A stretch of DNA of 64,000 nt, taken from positions 101,795-165,794 of the forward strand of contig WGNI01000009.1 of NCBI GenBank assembly GCA_016124655.1, written 5' to 3'. This document shows, one piece after another, positions 52,657-60,363 of this stretch; positions within the stretch are counted from its first letter, which is position 1; each line of letters opens with the position of its first letter. Source of the stretch: Alphaproteobacteria bacterium (GTDB taxonomy: Bacteria > Pseudomonadota > Alphaproteobacteria > Caulobacterales > Aquidulcibacteraceae). The notes beneath the pieces are model-generated. The model was not told the DNA's origin and ran no database searches. It saw only the letters and a list, made by a program, of their open reading frames with translations. The position numbers and the translations under genes are program-made.

Positions 52657-53292
52657 CTATTTGATCTTGGTCGACACAAAGCACTGCGTGTATTGAAGGC
52701 CGGCGATGCCGGCCTCTTTGAAACGTCGTCTCAGCTCCAGAGAGCAAAAATGATCGGTGCTAAATGCCTCGGGAACGCGCCACCAGTGCCGGCCCTCAAT
52801 AGTTGAGCGTCTGAGCACAATTCTTTGCGCGGCGCTTATTGGAACACGCGGCGGCCCTACCCCCCCCGGTCCATGCGGCCTCGCCATCACTTCTTCATAA
52901 TATTCTCGGCCGCGGCCATCCTCATATATCGTCTCATCGACGTCCACGCAGTCAATCACAGGCGCTTGCAGCTGAAGGTAATAAGGACCGAGCGAGACGT
53001 CGCCGATAATCGCTTCCACTTTGTGAAAGACATGCCCTTCCGAGCCAAACTCCGATAGAATGTTTACTGCGACGGGCGGAAAGATGTAGGGGCCAGCGTT
53101 TTGCGCATAGATGAAAGTCAATTTTTGCGTGGGCTTGCAGCCAACATAAACTCGATCAGGAAGCCGCGCGCGACGCTCGGCCTCCAATTCTAGGCCGAGT
53201 GCGATATCTGCTTCCATGCGCGGCTCGATCGGAGGTTCGAAGCCATTGTAATGCGTGCGGTGTCGTGCGTCGTTTGAGACTAGGCAAGGCAT
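52657..53292 (-). CDS. Imm11/DUF1629-like immunity protein
   Basis: 211 aa. The C-terminal part has HWWRVPEAFSTDHFCSLELR and RFKEAGIAGLQYTQC, the W-R ... S-x-x-F/L-x-x-x-x-x-x-A-G-I/L-x-G-L layout of Imm11 (DUF1629) proteins, which neutralise nuclease toxins. N-terminal region is less distinctive. Its composition has visibly lower GC than neighbours. It precedes the toxin fragment on the same strand, the reverse of the usual toxin-immunity order. Confidence 0.5.
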   Translation of the reverse strand: MPCLVSNDARHRTHYNGFEPPIEPRMEADIALGLELEAERRARLPDRVYVGCKPTQKLTFIYAQNAGPYIFPPVAVNILSEFGSEGHVFHKVEAIIGDVSLGPYYLQLQAPVIDCVDVDETIYEDGRGREYYEEVMARPHGPGGVGPPRVPISAAQRIVLRRSTIEGRHWWRVPEAFSTDHFCSLELRRRFKEAGIAGLQYTQCFVSTKIK

Positions 53293-53714
53293 GGAGCTGC
53301 TCGGCGCAAGTTAGAAAATCTGATCATGTTCGCACCCTACCTCTCCCTTCCCGCCTCCTCGACGCGTCTTGCGATGGGAGACAGCAAAAACTCAATGATG
53401 CGTCTTTGGCCGTTCTCCGGGCGAAAAGTCCCCCGGACATTTCGCTTTTCCGCCGCACTAATTTCGGCGGCTGCCGCCATGCCGGGCGCAAGCCGCGCGT
53501 CTTTCGCCGAGCACGCTAATATACTCTTGCAGCAATTCAATCCGCGCGGTCTTCGTCTCCATTCACAAGAGCACAACCGCATCACCCAGGACGCGCTAGA
53601 AGCGCGATCCAGGGTCCAGCGCATGGCATCACAAATCTGGGCCCCGGGTCTCCCCCGGAGCATGTCCGGGCTCGCCCGGGGCGAGGGGAATGTCGGGACG
53701 AAATCGGAAATCAG

Positions 53715-53753
53715 GGACACTTCCATTTTTCAGAAAATGGAAGTGTCCCTTGA
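53715..53753. repeat. AT-core palindromic element, right copy
   Basis: AGGGACACTTCCATTTTT then CAG then AAAATGGAAGTGTCCCT: near-perfect 18-bp arms. It pairs with the left copy at 52341, bracketing the immunity/toxin genes. Confidence 0.85.
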
Positions 53754-53887
53754 CAACAGCTAACGTCACCCCGGACGCGCCGGAGGCGCGATCCGGAGCC
53801 CAGCGCAATTCAAAAATTGGTTTCCGCGTCTGCGCCGCAGACCACGGCGCCGCCCGGAATGACGGAGCTCTTCTCGTCGATATTCGT

Positions 53888-53965
53888 GCTCGGCCCCGGC
53901 GCAGGCCGGGGCCCATTTCCGCAAACACGCGTGGTCATGGGCCCTGGCTTTCGCCAGGGCCGAGC
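53888..53965. repeat. 78-bp double-hairpin element, copy 7 (diverged)
   Basis: The left stem is CCCCGGC-GCAG-GCCGGGG, with both sides changed together relative to other copies. Confidence 0.85.
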
Positions 53966-54085
53966 GGCCATAAAATTTTGCGCACGTTGGGCGCGAAGCC
54001 CGCCGGCAAAGAACGCCCTGGCCTTGATTCCCAACCGCGCCGCTGCGCATCATCATGCGGGCATCGGCGACGCGTGGGGGCGGCC

Positions 54086-54856
54086 ATGAACAGTGACTTG
54101 AAAAACAAGCTGACCGGCGCGCTCGGCTTCATTGGCGCGCTTTTGGGCGCCGGCTACGCCTACAATGAGATCGGTCCCGACGCGGCGATCGGCGGCGCCA
54201 TTTTCGGCGCCATTCTGGGCGTGGTGGCCGCGCATGTCATTTGGGCTGCGCTGATCTTCGCCCTCGCAGTGATCACGATCATCGTGGATTTCAGCGGCGC
54301 TGCAATCATGCACGAGGCGCGCCGTCAGGTCACCACGGCGGTTTTCGAATCGAACGCTGTCGCCGCATCCGCGCCGGCGCCGTCCGCGCGCTATGCGCCG
54401 CCCGTCAACGCCGCGCCGTATTCGTCTGCGCCCAACGCCCGCCAGCCGGCGACAGCCGTCGTCACCACGCCGCCGCAAGCGCCTCAACACAGCGCCACGC
54501 GTCTGGTGCGATACGCGATGTCGACGCGAGCGGACTTCCCCGTCGATCTCTACGCGCACATGTTTCGCTCAGGCGCGCACTATGATCTCTTCACCGAGGC
54601 AGACACCGGCGCCGTGGTGCTGCAGCATTCCGTCGCTGCGACCCACAACATCCGGCGCTGGGTGTATTTCGCGGATTTCCATTCCCTGGCGGCGCAATTG
54701 CACGACGGCCGCTATCTCGGTTTGCCGCTTCAGCTGCATCCTCAAATCGAACGGCAAGTGTTGCGCTCGCGGAGCATCCAAATCGTGCACATCCAGAACG
54801 GCGCGCCATCTGCATCGTATGCCGCGCCCGTGGATGTGGAAGATATCGCGGGATAG
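54086..54856 (+). CDS. Hypothetical two-span membrane protein (256 aa)
   Basis: Starts MNSDLKNKLTGALGFIGALLG. Two hydrophobic helices cover about 9-70 (GALGFIGALLGAGYAY, AAHVIWAALIFALAVITIIV) with glycine-rich loops. A Pro/Ala-rich linker follows at 95-140, then a soluble C-terminal domain with STRADFPVDLYAHMFRSGAHY and QIERQVLRSRSIQIVHI. No family recognised. It lies where DUF1285-to-Nudix linkage is usually uninterrupted. Confidence 0.6.
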   Translation: MNSDLKNKLTGALGFIGALLGAGYAYNEIGPDAAIGGAIFGAILGVVAAHVIWAALIFALAVITIIVDFSGAAIMHEARRQVTTAVFESNAVAASAPAPSARYAPPVNAAPYSSAPNARQPATAVVTTPPQAPQHSATRLVRYAMSTRADFPVDLYAHMFRSGAHYDLFTEADTGAVVLQHSVAATHNIRRWVYFADFHSLAAQLHDGRYLGLPLQLHPQIERQVLRSRSIQIVHIQNGAPSASYAAPVDVEDIAG

Positions 54857-54907
54857 GGCCCACCCGCGCCAGTAGACAAATCCCCCGCGCGCCCGCACAT
54901 CCCACCC

Positions 54908-55522
54908 ATGCATGACGATGACGCGTTCGAGGCGCTTTTGCGCGCGCGGCTGACGCCGCTGGACCGCCTTACCGATGCGCCCGCGCGTGACGAGGGCGCG
55001 GACGCCGCCGGTCTTGGCGCCGATTTCGCCTACACCGACGCCGCCGTTCTCGCGCCGCTGATCCGCCGCCCCGAAGGCTGGACGATGTTGCTCACGCAGC
55101 GCACCGACACCATGCCCACCCATGCCGGCCAGGTCGCGTTTCCCGGCGGCCGCGTCCAGCCGGAAGACGAAAACGCGCTCGCCGCGGCGCTGCGCGAAAC
55201 GGAAGAGGAGATCGGCCTGCCGCGCGCCTTCATCACCCCGCTTGGCGGCTTCGACGCCTATCTCACCGGCACCGGCTATCGCATCACGCCGATCGTCGGC
55301 GTGGTCGCGCCGGGCTTCACGCTGAAGCCCGATCCGCGCGAAGTCGCCGCCGTGTTCGAAACGCCGGTGTCGTTTCTGATGGACGCGGCAAATCATGAGC
55401 TGCGCGAAACCATGTGGAAAGGCGCGATGCGGCGCTATTATGCGATGCCGTATCAGGATCGATTCATCTGGGGCGTCACGGCCGGCATGATCCGCGCGCT
55501 CTATGAAAGGCTCTACGCGTAA
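54908..55522 (+). CDS. Nudix hydrolase, coenzyme A pyrophosphatase type
   Basis: 204 aa. Nudix box GGRVQPEDENALAAALRETEEEIGL (GX5EX7REUXEEXGU). The preceding LLTQRTDTMPTHAGQVAFPGG matches the CoA/NUDT7-type signature. It probably hydrolyses CoA or other nucleoside-diphosphate derivatives. Start of a Nudix-DUF6111-cca run. Confidence 0.92.
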   Translation: MHDDDAFEALLRARLTPLDRLTDAPARDEGADAAGLGADFAYTDAAVLAPLIRRPEGWTMLLTQRTDTMPTHAGQVAFPGGRVQPEDENALAAALRETEEEIGLPRAFITPLGGFDAYLTGTGYRITPIVGVVAPGFTLKPDPREVAAVFETPVSFLMDAANHELRETMWKGAMRRYYAMPYQDRFIWGVTAGMIRALYERLYA

Positions 55523-55524
55523 CG

Positions 55525-55773
55525 ATGCGCCAGTTCGTCATCGCCATTCTTGCGTTCCTCACGCCATTTATCATCGTGCTGATCGCCCAGCGCGTGCGCA
55601 AGGAGAATGCGCCGGAGATCGACGCGCGCGTCTGGTTTGCCGGCTGCGTGCTCGCCGCGCTGACATTCGCGATCGCCGCCGCCTTCGATACCGGCTCGCA
55701 GGGCGGGCGTTATGTCGAAACTGTCGATGAACATGGCCGCCCGGTTTCGGTGTTCAAGAAAGATCCCCGATGA
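55525..55773 (+). CDS. DUF6111 family membrane protein
   Basis: 82 aa with two membrane helices (about 4-22 and 39-54), and a C-terminal segment YVETVDEHGRPVSVFKKDP. It sits between Nudix and cca as in other alphaproteobacteria. The stop overlaps the cca start (ATGA). Confidence 0.8.
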   Translation: MRQFVIAILAFLTPFIIVLIAQRVRKENAPEIDARVWFAGCVLAALTFAIAAAFDTGSQGGRYVETVDEHGRPVSVFKKDPR

Positions 55774-57005
55774 CGATCGCCCAGGCGCCCTGGTTCAAGC
55801 GCACGGAGACGCAAGCCGTGCTGGCGGCGCTGGAGGCCGTGCGGCCCGGCGGCGCGCGTTTTGTCGGCGGCTGCGTGCGCAACACGCTGCTGCGCGCGCC
55901 GGTCGACGATGTCGATCTCGCCACGCAGCTCCTGCCGGATCAGGTCATCGATGCGGCGCACAAGGCGGGCTTGAGCGCCGTGCCCACCGGCATCGAGCAC
56001 GGCACGATCACCGTCATCGCCAATCACGTGCCGCACGAAGTGACGACGCTGCGCCGCGACGTCGAAACCGATGGCAGGCGCGCCACCGTCGCCTTCACGG
56101 AAGATTGGGCCGAGGACGCCGCCCGTCGCGATTTCCGCATGAACGCGCTTTACGCGGATGCGCACGGCGATGTGCACGATCCCACCGGCAGCGGCCTCGA
56201 GGACGTGCGCGCCGGCCGCGTGATCTTCATCGGCGATGCACACACCCGCATCCGCGAGGACTATCTGCGCATCCTGCGCTTCTTTCGCTTCAACGCCTGG
56301 TACGGCCGCGGCGCGCTCGATGCCGATGGCCTCGCAGCCTGCGCAGCGCTGAAGGACGGCATGGCGCAGCTTTCGGCGGAACGCGTCTGGAAGGAGTTGA
56401 AGAAGCTCTTGGCCGCGCCCGATCCCTCCGAAGCCTGGCGGGCGATGGAGACCGCCGGCGTGCGTAGCGTCATCGCGCCGGAAGCGCAGAATGCAGAACA
56501 GCTCCTGCGCGTCATCGCCATCGACGCGGAGTGCTTTTTCGAACCGGACGCGCTGACGCGGCTGGCGGCGCTGCTGGCCGATGAACGAGCTGCCCGCGCG
56601 TTGGCGCAGCGATTGAAGGTTTCGAATGAAGAAAAGGATCGCCTGACCGCCGCGATGGGCCGCGCGCCGCGCATTGTGTCTTTTCTCTCGCCCAAGGAAG
56701 TGCGCCGTGCGCTTTATGTGCTGGGCAAGGAAACCTTTGCCGATCGCGTGAAATTGGCGTGGGCGGAGGAGGGCAATCCCAAGACCGTGCCGCAATGGCG
56801 CGCGCTTCTGGCGATGGCCGAGAGCTGGTTGCGCCCGAAATTGCCGCTGACCGGCGAGGAGGTCATGGCCGCGGGCGTCCCCGCCGGACCGAAGATCGGC
56901 CAGGCGCTGCGCGAGGTCGAGGCCTGGTGGATCGACAGCGATTTTCCCGATGACAAGCTCTCGGTCGTGGAGCGGCTCAAGGCCGTGGCTCAGGGCATAG
57001 CCTGA
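55770..57005 (+). CDS. cca: CCA tRNA nucleotidyltransferase
   Basis: 411 aa, class II. Nucleotidyltransferase head: VRPGGARFVGGCVRNTLLRAPVDDVDLATQ (G-G-x-V-R and D-x-D), RRDFRMNALYAD, and the neck EDYLRILRFFRFNAWYG. A tail of helices follows. It adds or repairs the tRNA 3' CCA end. Whether it makes the whole CCA or is split with another enzyme cannot be told here. Confidence 0.95.
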   Translation: MTIAQAPWFKRTETQAVLAALEAVRPGGARFVGGCVRNTLLRAPVDDVDLATQLLPDQVIDAAHKAGLSAVPTGIEHGTITVIANHVPHEVTTLRRDVETDGRRATVAFTEDWAEDAARRDFRMNALYADAHGDVHDPTGSGLEDVRAGRVIFIGDAHTRIREDYLRILRFFRFNAWYGRGALDADGLAACAALKDGMAQLSAERVWKELKKLLAAPDPSEAWRAMETAGVRSVIAPEAQNAEQLLRVIAIDAECFFEPDALTRLAALLADERAARALAQRLKVSNEEKDRLTAAMGRAPRIVSFLSPKEVRRALYVLGKETFADRVKLAWAEEGNPKTVPQWRALLAMAESWLRPKLPLTGEEVMAAGVPAGPKIGQALREVEAWWIDSDFPDDKLSVVERLKAVAQGIA

Positions 57006-57016
57006 AGCCTTGCCGT

Positions 57017-57039
57017 GTTATAACATTTGTGGTAACAAA
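57017..57039 (+). promoter_or_regulatory. Operator/promoter region of the AbrB-Doc pair
   Basis: Palindrome GTTATAAC (57017-57024) is followed by TTTGT-GGTA-ACAAA (57026-57039). The AT-rich block is directly before the antitoxin ATG at 57045. Autoregulation by the antitoxin is the usual arrangement. Confidence 0.55.
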
Positions 57040-57044
57040 AGCGC

Positions 57045-57359
57045 ATGACCAAGAAGCTCCCCCCGGGCGCGGAAGACGCCGCGCACGCCGGTTTCGCCAC
57101 CGATGCGCCCGCCAAGGCGAAATCCACGCCGTCCAAGTCGACGCTCAAAGTGCGCAAGATCGGCAATTCGCTGGGCGTGGTGCTGCCGAAGGCCGTGCTT
57201 GCCAAGCTCGGCGTCGGCGAGGGCGATGCGCTCCTGGTGAGCGACATTCCTGACGGCGTGGCCTTGTCCGCTCACGACGATGCGGTCGCCCGCCAGGTCG
57301 AGATCGGCCGCGATCTCATGAAGCGCTATCGCAACGCCCTGCGTGAACTGGCGAAATGA
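57045..57359 (+). CDS. AbrB/MazE-type antitoxin
   Basis: 104 aa. The N-terminal 40 residues are a variable Lys/Ala-rich arm, then a SpoVT-AbrB domain LKVRKIGNSLGVVLPKAVLAKLGVGEGDALLV. The tail IGRDLMKRYRNALRELAK is the toxin-binding end. Overlaps the Doc gene as ATGA. Begins 40 nt after cca. Confidence 0.9.
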   Translation: MTKKLPPGAEDAAHAGFATDAPAKAKSTPSKSTLKVRKIGNSLGVVLPKAVLAKLGVGEGDALLVSDIPDGVALSAHDDAVARQVEIGRDLMKRYRNALRELAK

Positions 57360-57739
57360 AACGGCCCATCTGGGTCGAACGCGCTGCGGTTCTTATGTTG
57401 CACGATGAATCCCTGTCCGCCCATGGCGGCGCGGTCGGCATCCGTGACGCAGGATTGTTGGACTCGGCGCTGGCGCGGCCGCAAAACCGGTTCGCCTACG
57501 GTGAAGCGGATGCGGCCGCGTTGGCCGCGGCCTATGCATTTGGCGTGATCAAGAACCATCCGTTCATCGACGGCAACAAACGCACGGGGTTTCTGTGCGC
57601 CGCGCTGTTCTTGGAGCTGAACGACTTCAGATTTTCCGCCGGCGAGGCGGATGTGGTGCTGCGCACGCTCGCGCTCGCCGCCGGAGAGATGAGCGAAGAC
57701 GATTATGCCGCCTGGCTGCGGGAGAATGCGGAGGGGTGA
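57356..57739 (+). CDS. Doc-family (death-on-curing) toxin
   Basis: 127 aa. Fic/Doc active site HPFIDGNKRTG (HxFx[D/N][A/G]NKR), preceded by AAAYAFGVIKN. The family phosphorylates EF-Tu and arrests translation. N-terminal HGGAVGIRDAGLLDSALARPQ is the expected Doc pattern. Full length and intact, so the pair should be functional unless expression is silent. Confidence 0.92.
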   Translation: MKRPIWVERAAVLMLHDESLSAHGGAVGIRDAGLLDSALARPQNRFAYGEADAAALAAAYAFGVIKNHPFIDGNKRTGFLCAALFLELNDFRFSAGEADVVLRTLALAAGEMSEDDYAAWLRENAEG

Positions 57740-57746
57740 ACGAAGG

Positions 57747-58079
57747 CTAACCTCGCGGAGGCGCGCTTGCAGTTGTCGCCCCTAAAAGCGATAGCGCTGC
57801 AAACAGCGCGAGCCATAATCCGAGGATGATCGCAGATAAGCCTTGCAGAAGGCTGACCTTGGAGCCTGCGCCGGTGTCTGTTTCTTCAGTCCAAAGGGAA
57901 AAAAAAGCTAAGCTCAATCCGAGGAGAAAACTAATTGCCAGAACTCCAACCGAACTCGGGATAGTGGCGCCGTGAGCCCCCTTGCCCAATGGCGGCGGCA
58001 ATACCGAAGTAATGAGCGTCCAAAGCCCCAAACCGTGCCCGGCCATTAACGCCGTTGCTCGCGTTTCAACCACAGCCAT
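57747..58079 (-). CDS. Hypothetical membrane protein (110 aa)
   Basis: Starts MAVVETRATALMAGHGLGLW with hydrophobic spans near 44-64 (VGVLAISFLLGLSLAFFSLW) and 77-98 (LLQGLSAIILGLWLALFAAL). AGAGG lies upstream of the ATG. Composition is lower in GC than neighbours. No family; position next to a toxin-antitoxin pair gives no functional clue. Confidence 0.55.
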   Translation of the reverse strand: MAVVETRATALMAGHGLGLWTLITSVLPPPLGKGAHGATIPSSVGVLAISFLLGLSLAFFSLWTEETDTGAGSKVSLLQGLSAIILGLWLALFAALSLLGATTASAPPRG

Positions 58080-58174
58080 GGATGACCTCTATATTCAAAC
58101 GGAATTCGCCGCCCGACGAACAACCTGTGCGCCTTTCAAGGACAATCGAGGCGCGAACATGCGCCGCGCCCCCC

Positions 58175-59038
58175 TCAAGGCCACTTCGCCGTCGGCGGCA
58201 TGGACGATAAAATCGCCTCGATATTTCCGCCCGTCTTCAGCCCGAACAAGGTTCCGCGGTCGTACAACAAATTGAACTCGACATAGCGCCCGCGGCGCAC
58301 CAGCTGCTCTTCTTTATCCGCCTCCGTCCAGGGCTGATGCATGCGGCCTTTGAGAATATCCCGGTACGTATCCTTGAACGCGCGCCCCACATCCTGCACG
58401 AACGCAAAATCCTTCTCCCAATCGCCCTTATTGTGGTGATCGAAAAAGATGCCGCCGATGCCGCGCGGTTCGTTGCGGTGCGGCAGAAAGAAATACTCGT
58501 CGCACCATTTCTTGTACCTCGGATAATAATCCGGATCGTGCTTGTCGCACGCCGCCTTGTAGCCGGCATGAAACGCGACTGCGTCCGGCGCATCCTCGAA
58601 GCGATCCTTGTCTTGCGTCGGATTGAGATCGCCGCCGCCGCCGAACCACCATTCCGTCGTGTGCAGGTGGCGGGTGTTCATGTGCGCGGCCGGGCAGTGC
58701 GGATTGCGCAGATGCGCGATCAGCGAAATGCCCGACGCCCAGAAACGCGGATCGTCCGCCGCGCCTTTCACGCCTTTCGCGAAGTCCGGCGAAAATTCGC
58801 CCCACACTGTGGAGCAATGCACGCCGACCTTTTCGAAGAAGCGCCCGCGCATCATCGACGCGACGCCGCCGCCGGCCCCTTCGCCGCGCGCCCACGGCGT
58901 GCGCTGAAACCGCCCCGGCGCGCCGGGATAAAGGCGCTCCGGCGCCTCGTCCTCCAGCGCTTCGAATGCGCTGCAGATCTGATCGCGCAGCTCTTCGAAC
59001 CAAGCCTGGGCGTACGACTTTTGTTTTTCGCTCGACAT
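58175..59038 (-). CDS. hemF: Oxygen-dependent coproporphyrinogen III oxidase
   Basis: 287 aa, usual length. It converts coproporphyrinogen III to protoporphyrinogen IX for heme. Signatures: [34 protein letters not shown] [25 protein letters not shown], and the ending [24 protein letters not shown]. The start at 59038 is [11 protein letters not shown]; the longer frame to 59170 reads repeat DNA. Confidence 0.97.
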   Translation of the reverse strand: MSSEKQKSYAQAWFEELRDQICSAFEALEDEAPERLYPGAPGRFQRTPWARGEGAGGGVASMMRGRFFEKVGVHCSTVWGEFSPDFAKGVKGAADDPRFWASGISLIAHLRNPHCPAAHMNTRHLHTTEWWFGGGGDLNPTQDKDRFEDAPDAVAFHAGYKAACDKHDPDYYPRYKKWCDEYFFLPHRNEPRGIGGIFFDHHNKGDWEKDFAFVQDVGRAFKDTYRDILKGRMHQPWTEADKEEQLVRRGRYVEFNLLYDRGTLFGLKTGGNIEAILSSMPPTAKWP

Positions 59039-59051
59039 GAATTCCGTCGCG

Positions 59052-59188
59052 ACCACACCCCTCACCCGGCCCCGGATCAAGTCCGGGGCCACCCTCTCCC
59101 ACAAGGGGAGAGGGGCAGCGCCGCATCCTTCTCCCCTTGTGGAAGAAGGTGGATTGCGCCGCAGGCGCAAGACGGATGAGGGGTGTTA
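59052..59188. repeat. Bracketed inverted-repeat element
   Basis: ACACCCCTCACCCGG at the left and GACGGATGAGGGGTGTT at the right, with internal CCGGATCAAGTCCGG and CTCTCCC-ACAAGGGGAGAG hairpins. Related to the element after pheS. Confidence 0.8.
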
Positions 59189-59653
59189 TCGCGCCCTTTG
59201 AAATTGATCCAAGCCGCCAGTCTGCCTGAGCGCCTCATGAAGCGCGATAGCGCCGGCTGTCGCAACATTGAGCGAGCGCGCGCCGGCCGCCATCGGGATG
59301 CGCAGCACCGCATCGGCCGCAGCGTAAACCTCCGCCGCCGCCCCAGCCGTTTCCCGGCCCAGCATCAGCGCGTCATCGGCCGCGAACGCAAAGCGATGCG
59401 GCGGCGTTTCGCCATCGGTTTCGATGAGAATCAGCCGCCCTTTGGGCCGGTCCCGCAGATAGGCCGCGAAGCTGGCGTGCGGCGCAACGTCCGCCCGCGC
59501 GCCGTAATCGAGCGCCGCGCGTTTCAGCGCGCGATCCGTCAACGGGAACCCGCACGGCTCGATGACATCGAGAGGCGTTTGAAAACAGGCGCATAGCCGG
59601 ATCGCCGCGCCCAGATTTTGCGGGATGTCCGGTTGATACAGGGCAAGACGCAC
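59186..59653 (-). CDS. trmL: tRNA (cytidine/uridine-34-2'-O)-methyltransferase
   Basis: 155 aa, SPOUT methyltransferase. It contains LYQPDIPQNLGAAIRLCACF at the start, LMLGRETAG in the middle, and RIPMAAGARSLNVATAGAIALHEALRQ, the knotted SAM-binding end. It methylates the wobble base of certain leucine tRNAs. Divergent from petABC. Confidence 0.93.
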   Translation of the reverse strand: MRLALYQPDIPQNLGAAIRLCACFQTPLDVIEPCGFPLTDRALKRAALDYGARADVAPHASFAAYLRDRPKGRLILIETDGETPPHRFAFAADDALMLGRETAGAAAEVYAAADAVLRIPMAAGARSLNVATAGAIALHEALRQTGGLDQFQRAR

Positions 59654-59767
59654 GGTATGGCCTCGCGCGAATGGGGCGAAGGCGGGGCTGCGGCGCTACG
59701 CCGCCCGCCGCATTGGTTCGACTTGTCCTAGCTTCCGGCCCAATCGCGCGCCAGGGGCGCGGCGGTC

Positions 59768-60355
59768 ATGGATATTCAGGAGACGCGCGTGGCGGAAGCG
59801 ACGGCGGGCGCTCACGGGGCGCCGGAACAAGACGAAGGCAAGTCGCGGCGCGATTTCATATTCGTCGCCACAGGCGCGGTCGCCGCGGTGGGCGCTGCAA
59901 TGACGGTCTGGCCCTTCATCGATCAGATGAACCCCGCCGCCGACACCAAGGCGCTGTCGACCACCGAAGTCGATCTCTCCGCGCTGCAGGAAGGCCAGCA
60001 GATCGTCGTCACTTGGCAAGGCAAGCCGGTGTTCGTGCGCCGGCGCACGCCCTCGGAAATCGCCGCAGCACAGCGCGATGACTTCGCCCAATTGAAGGAT
60101 CCCGAAACCGACATGGCGCGCCTGGTTCAGGCCAATGGCGAGGCGGGCAAGCCGGAGACCCTGATCCTGCAGGCGGCCTGCACCCATCTGGGCTGCATCC
60201 CGACTTTCGCCGAAGGCGCCTATGGCGGCTGGCTGTGCGCCTGCCACGGCTCGCAATACGACACGTCGGGCCGGATTCGCCGCGGCCCCGCGCCGAAGAA
60301 TCTTCTCATCGCGCCCTACGTCTACCTCACTGACACGTCGATCCGGATCGGGTGA
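59768..60355 (+). CDS. petA: Ubiquinol-cytochrome c reductase iron-sulfur subunit
   Basis: 195 aa Rieske protein of the bc1 complex. A Tat-type signal/anchor SRRDFIF is followed by a transmembrane helix (about 34-52). The cluster loops are CTHLGC (C138, H140, C143) and CACHGS (C157, C159, H160): two Cys, two His plus a disulfide. It overlaps the possible GTG start of petB. First gene of petABC. Confidence 0.97.
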   Translation: MDIQETRVAEATAGAHGAPEQDEGKSRRDFIFVATGAVAAVGAAMTVWPFIDQMNPAADTKALSTTEVDLSALQEGQQIVVTWQGKPVFVRRRTPSEIAAAQRDDFAQLKDPETDMARLVQANGEAGKPETLILQAACTHLGCIPTFAEGAYGGWLCACHGSQYDTSGRIRRGPAPKNLLIAPYVYLTDTSIRIG

Positions 60356-60363
60356 ACGCACAC

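Larger units (their letters stand above)
53293..54085. other. Gene-poor stretch between the immunity gene and the next CDS
   Basis: About 0.8 kb with no convincing gene. It holds a TCACCCAGGACGCGC...GGTCCAG fragment near 53581, a GCCCCGGGTC...GCCCGGGGC hairpin (53641-53690), the right AT-core palindrome (53715-53753), a GTCACCCCGGACGCGC...GGAATGACGG block (53764-53863), and 78-bp copy 7. The part from 53293 to 53560 has no clear feature. Confidence 0.6.

Noticed and set aside
53326..53763. 145-codon frame in the toxin-immunity island
   Set aside because: Ends through repeat and palindrome sequence; no family or ribosome binding site.
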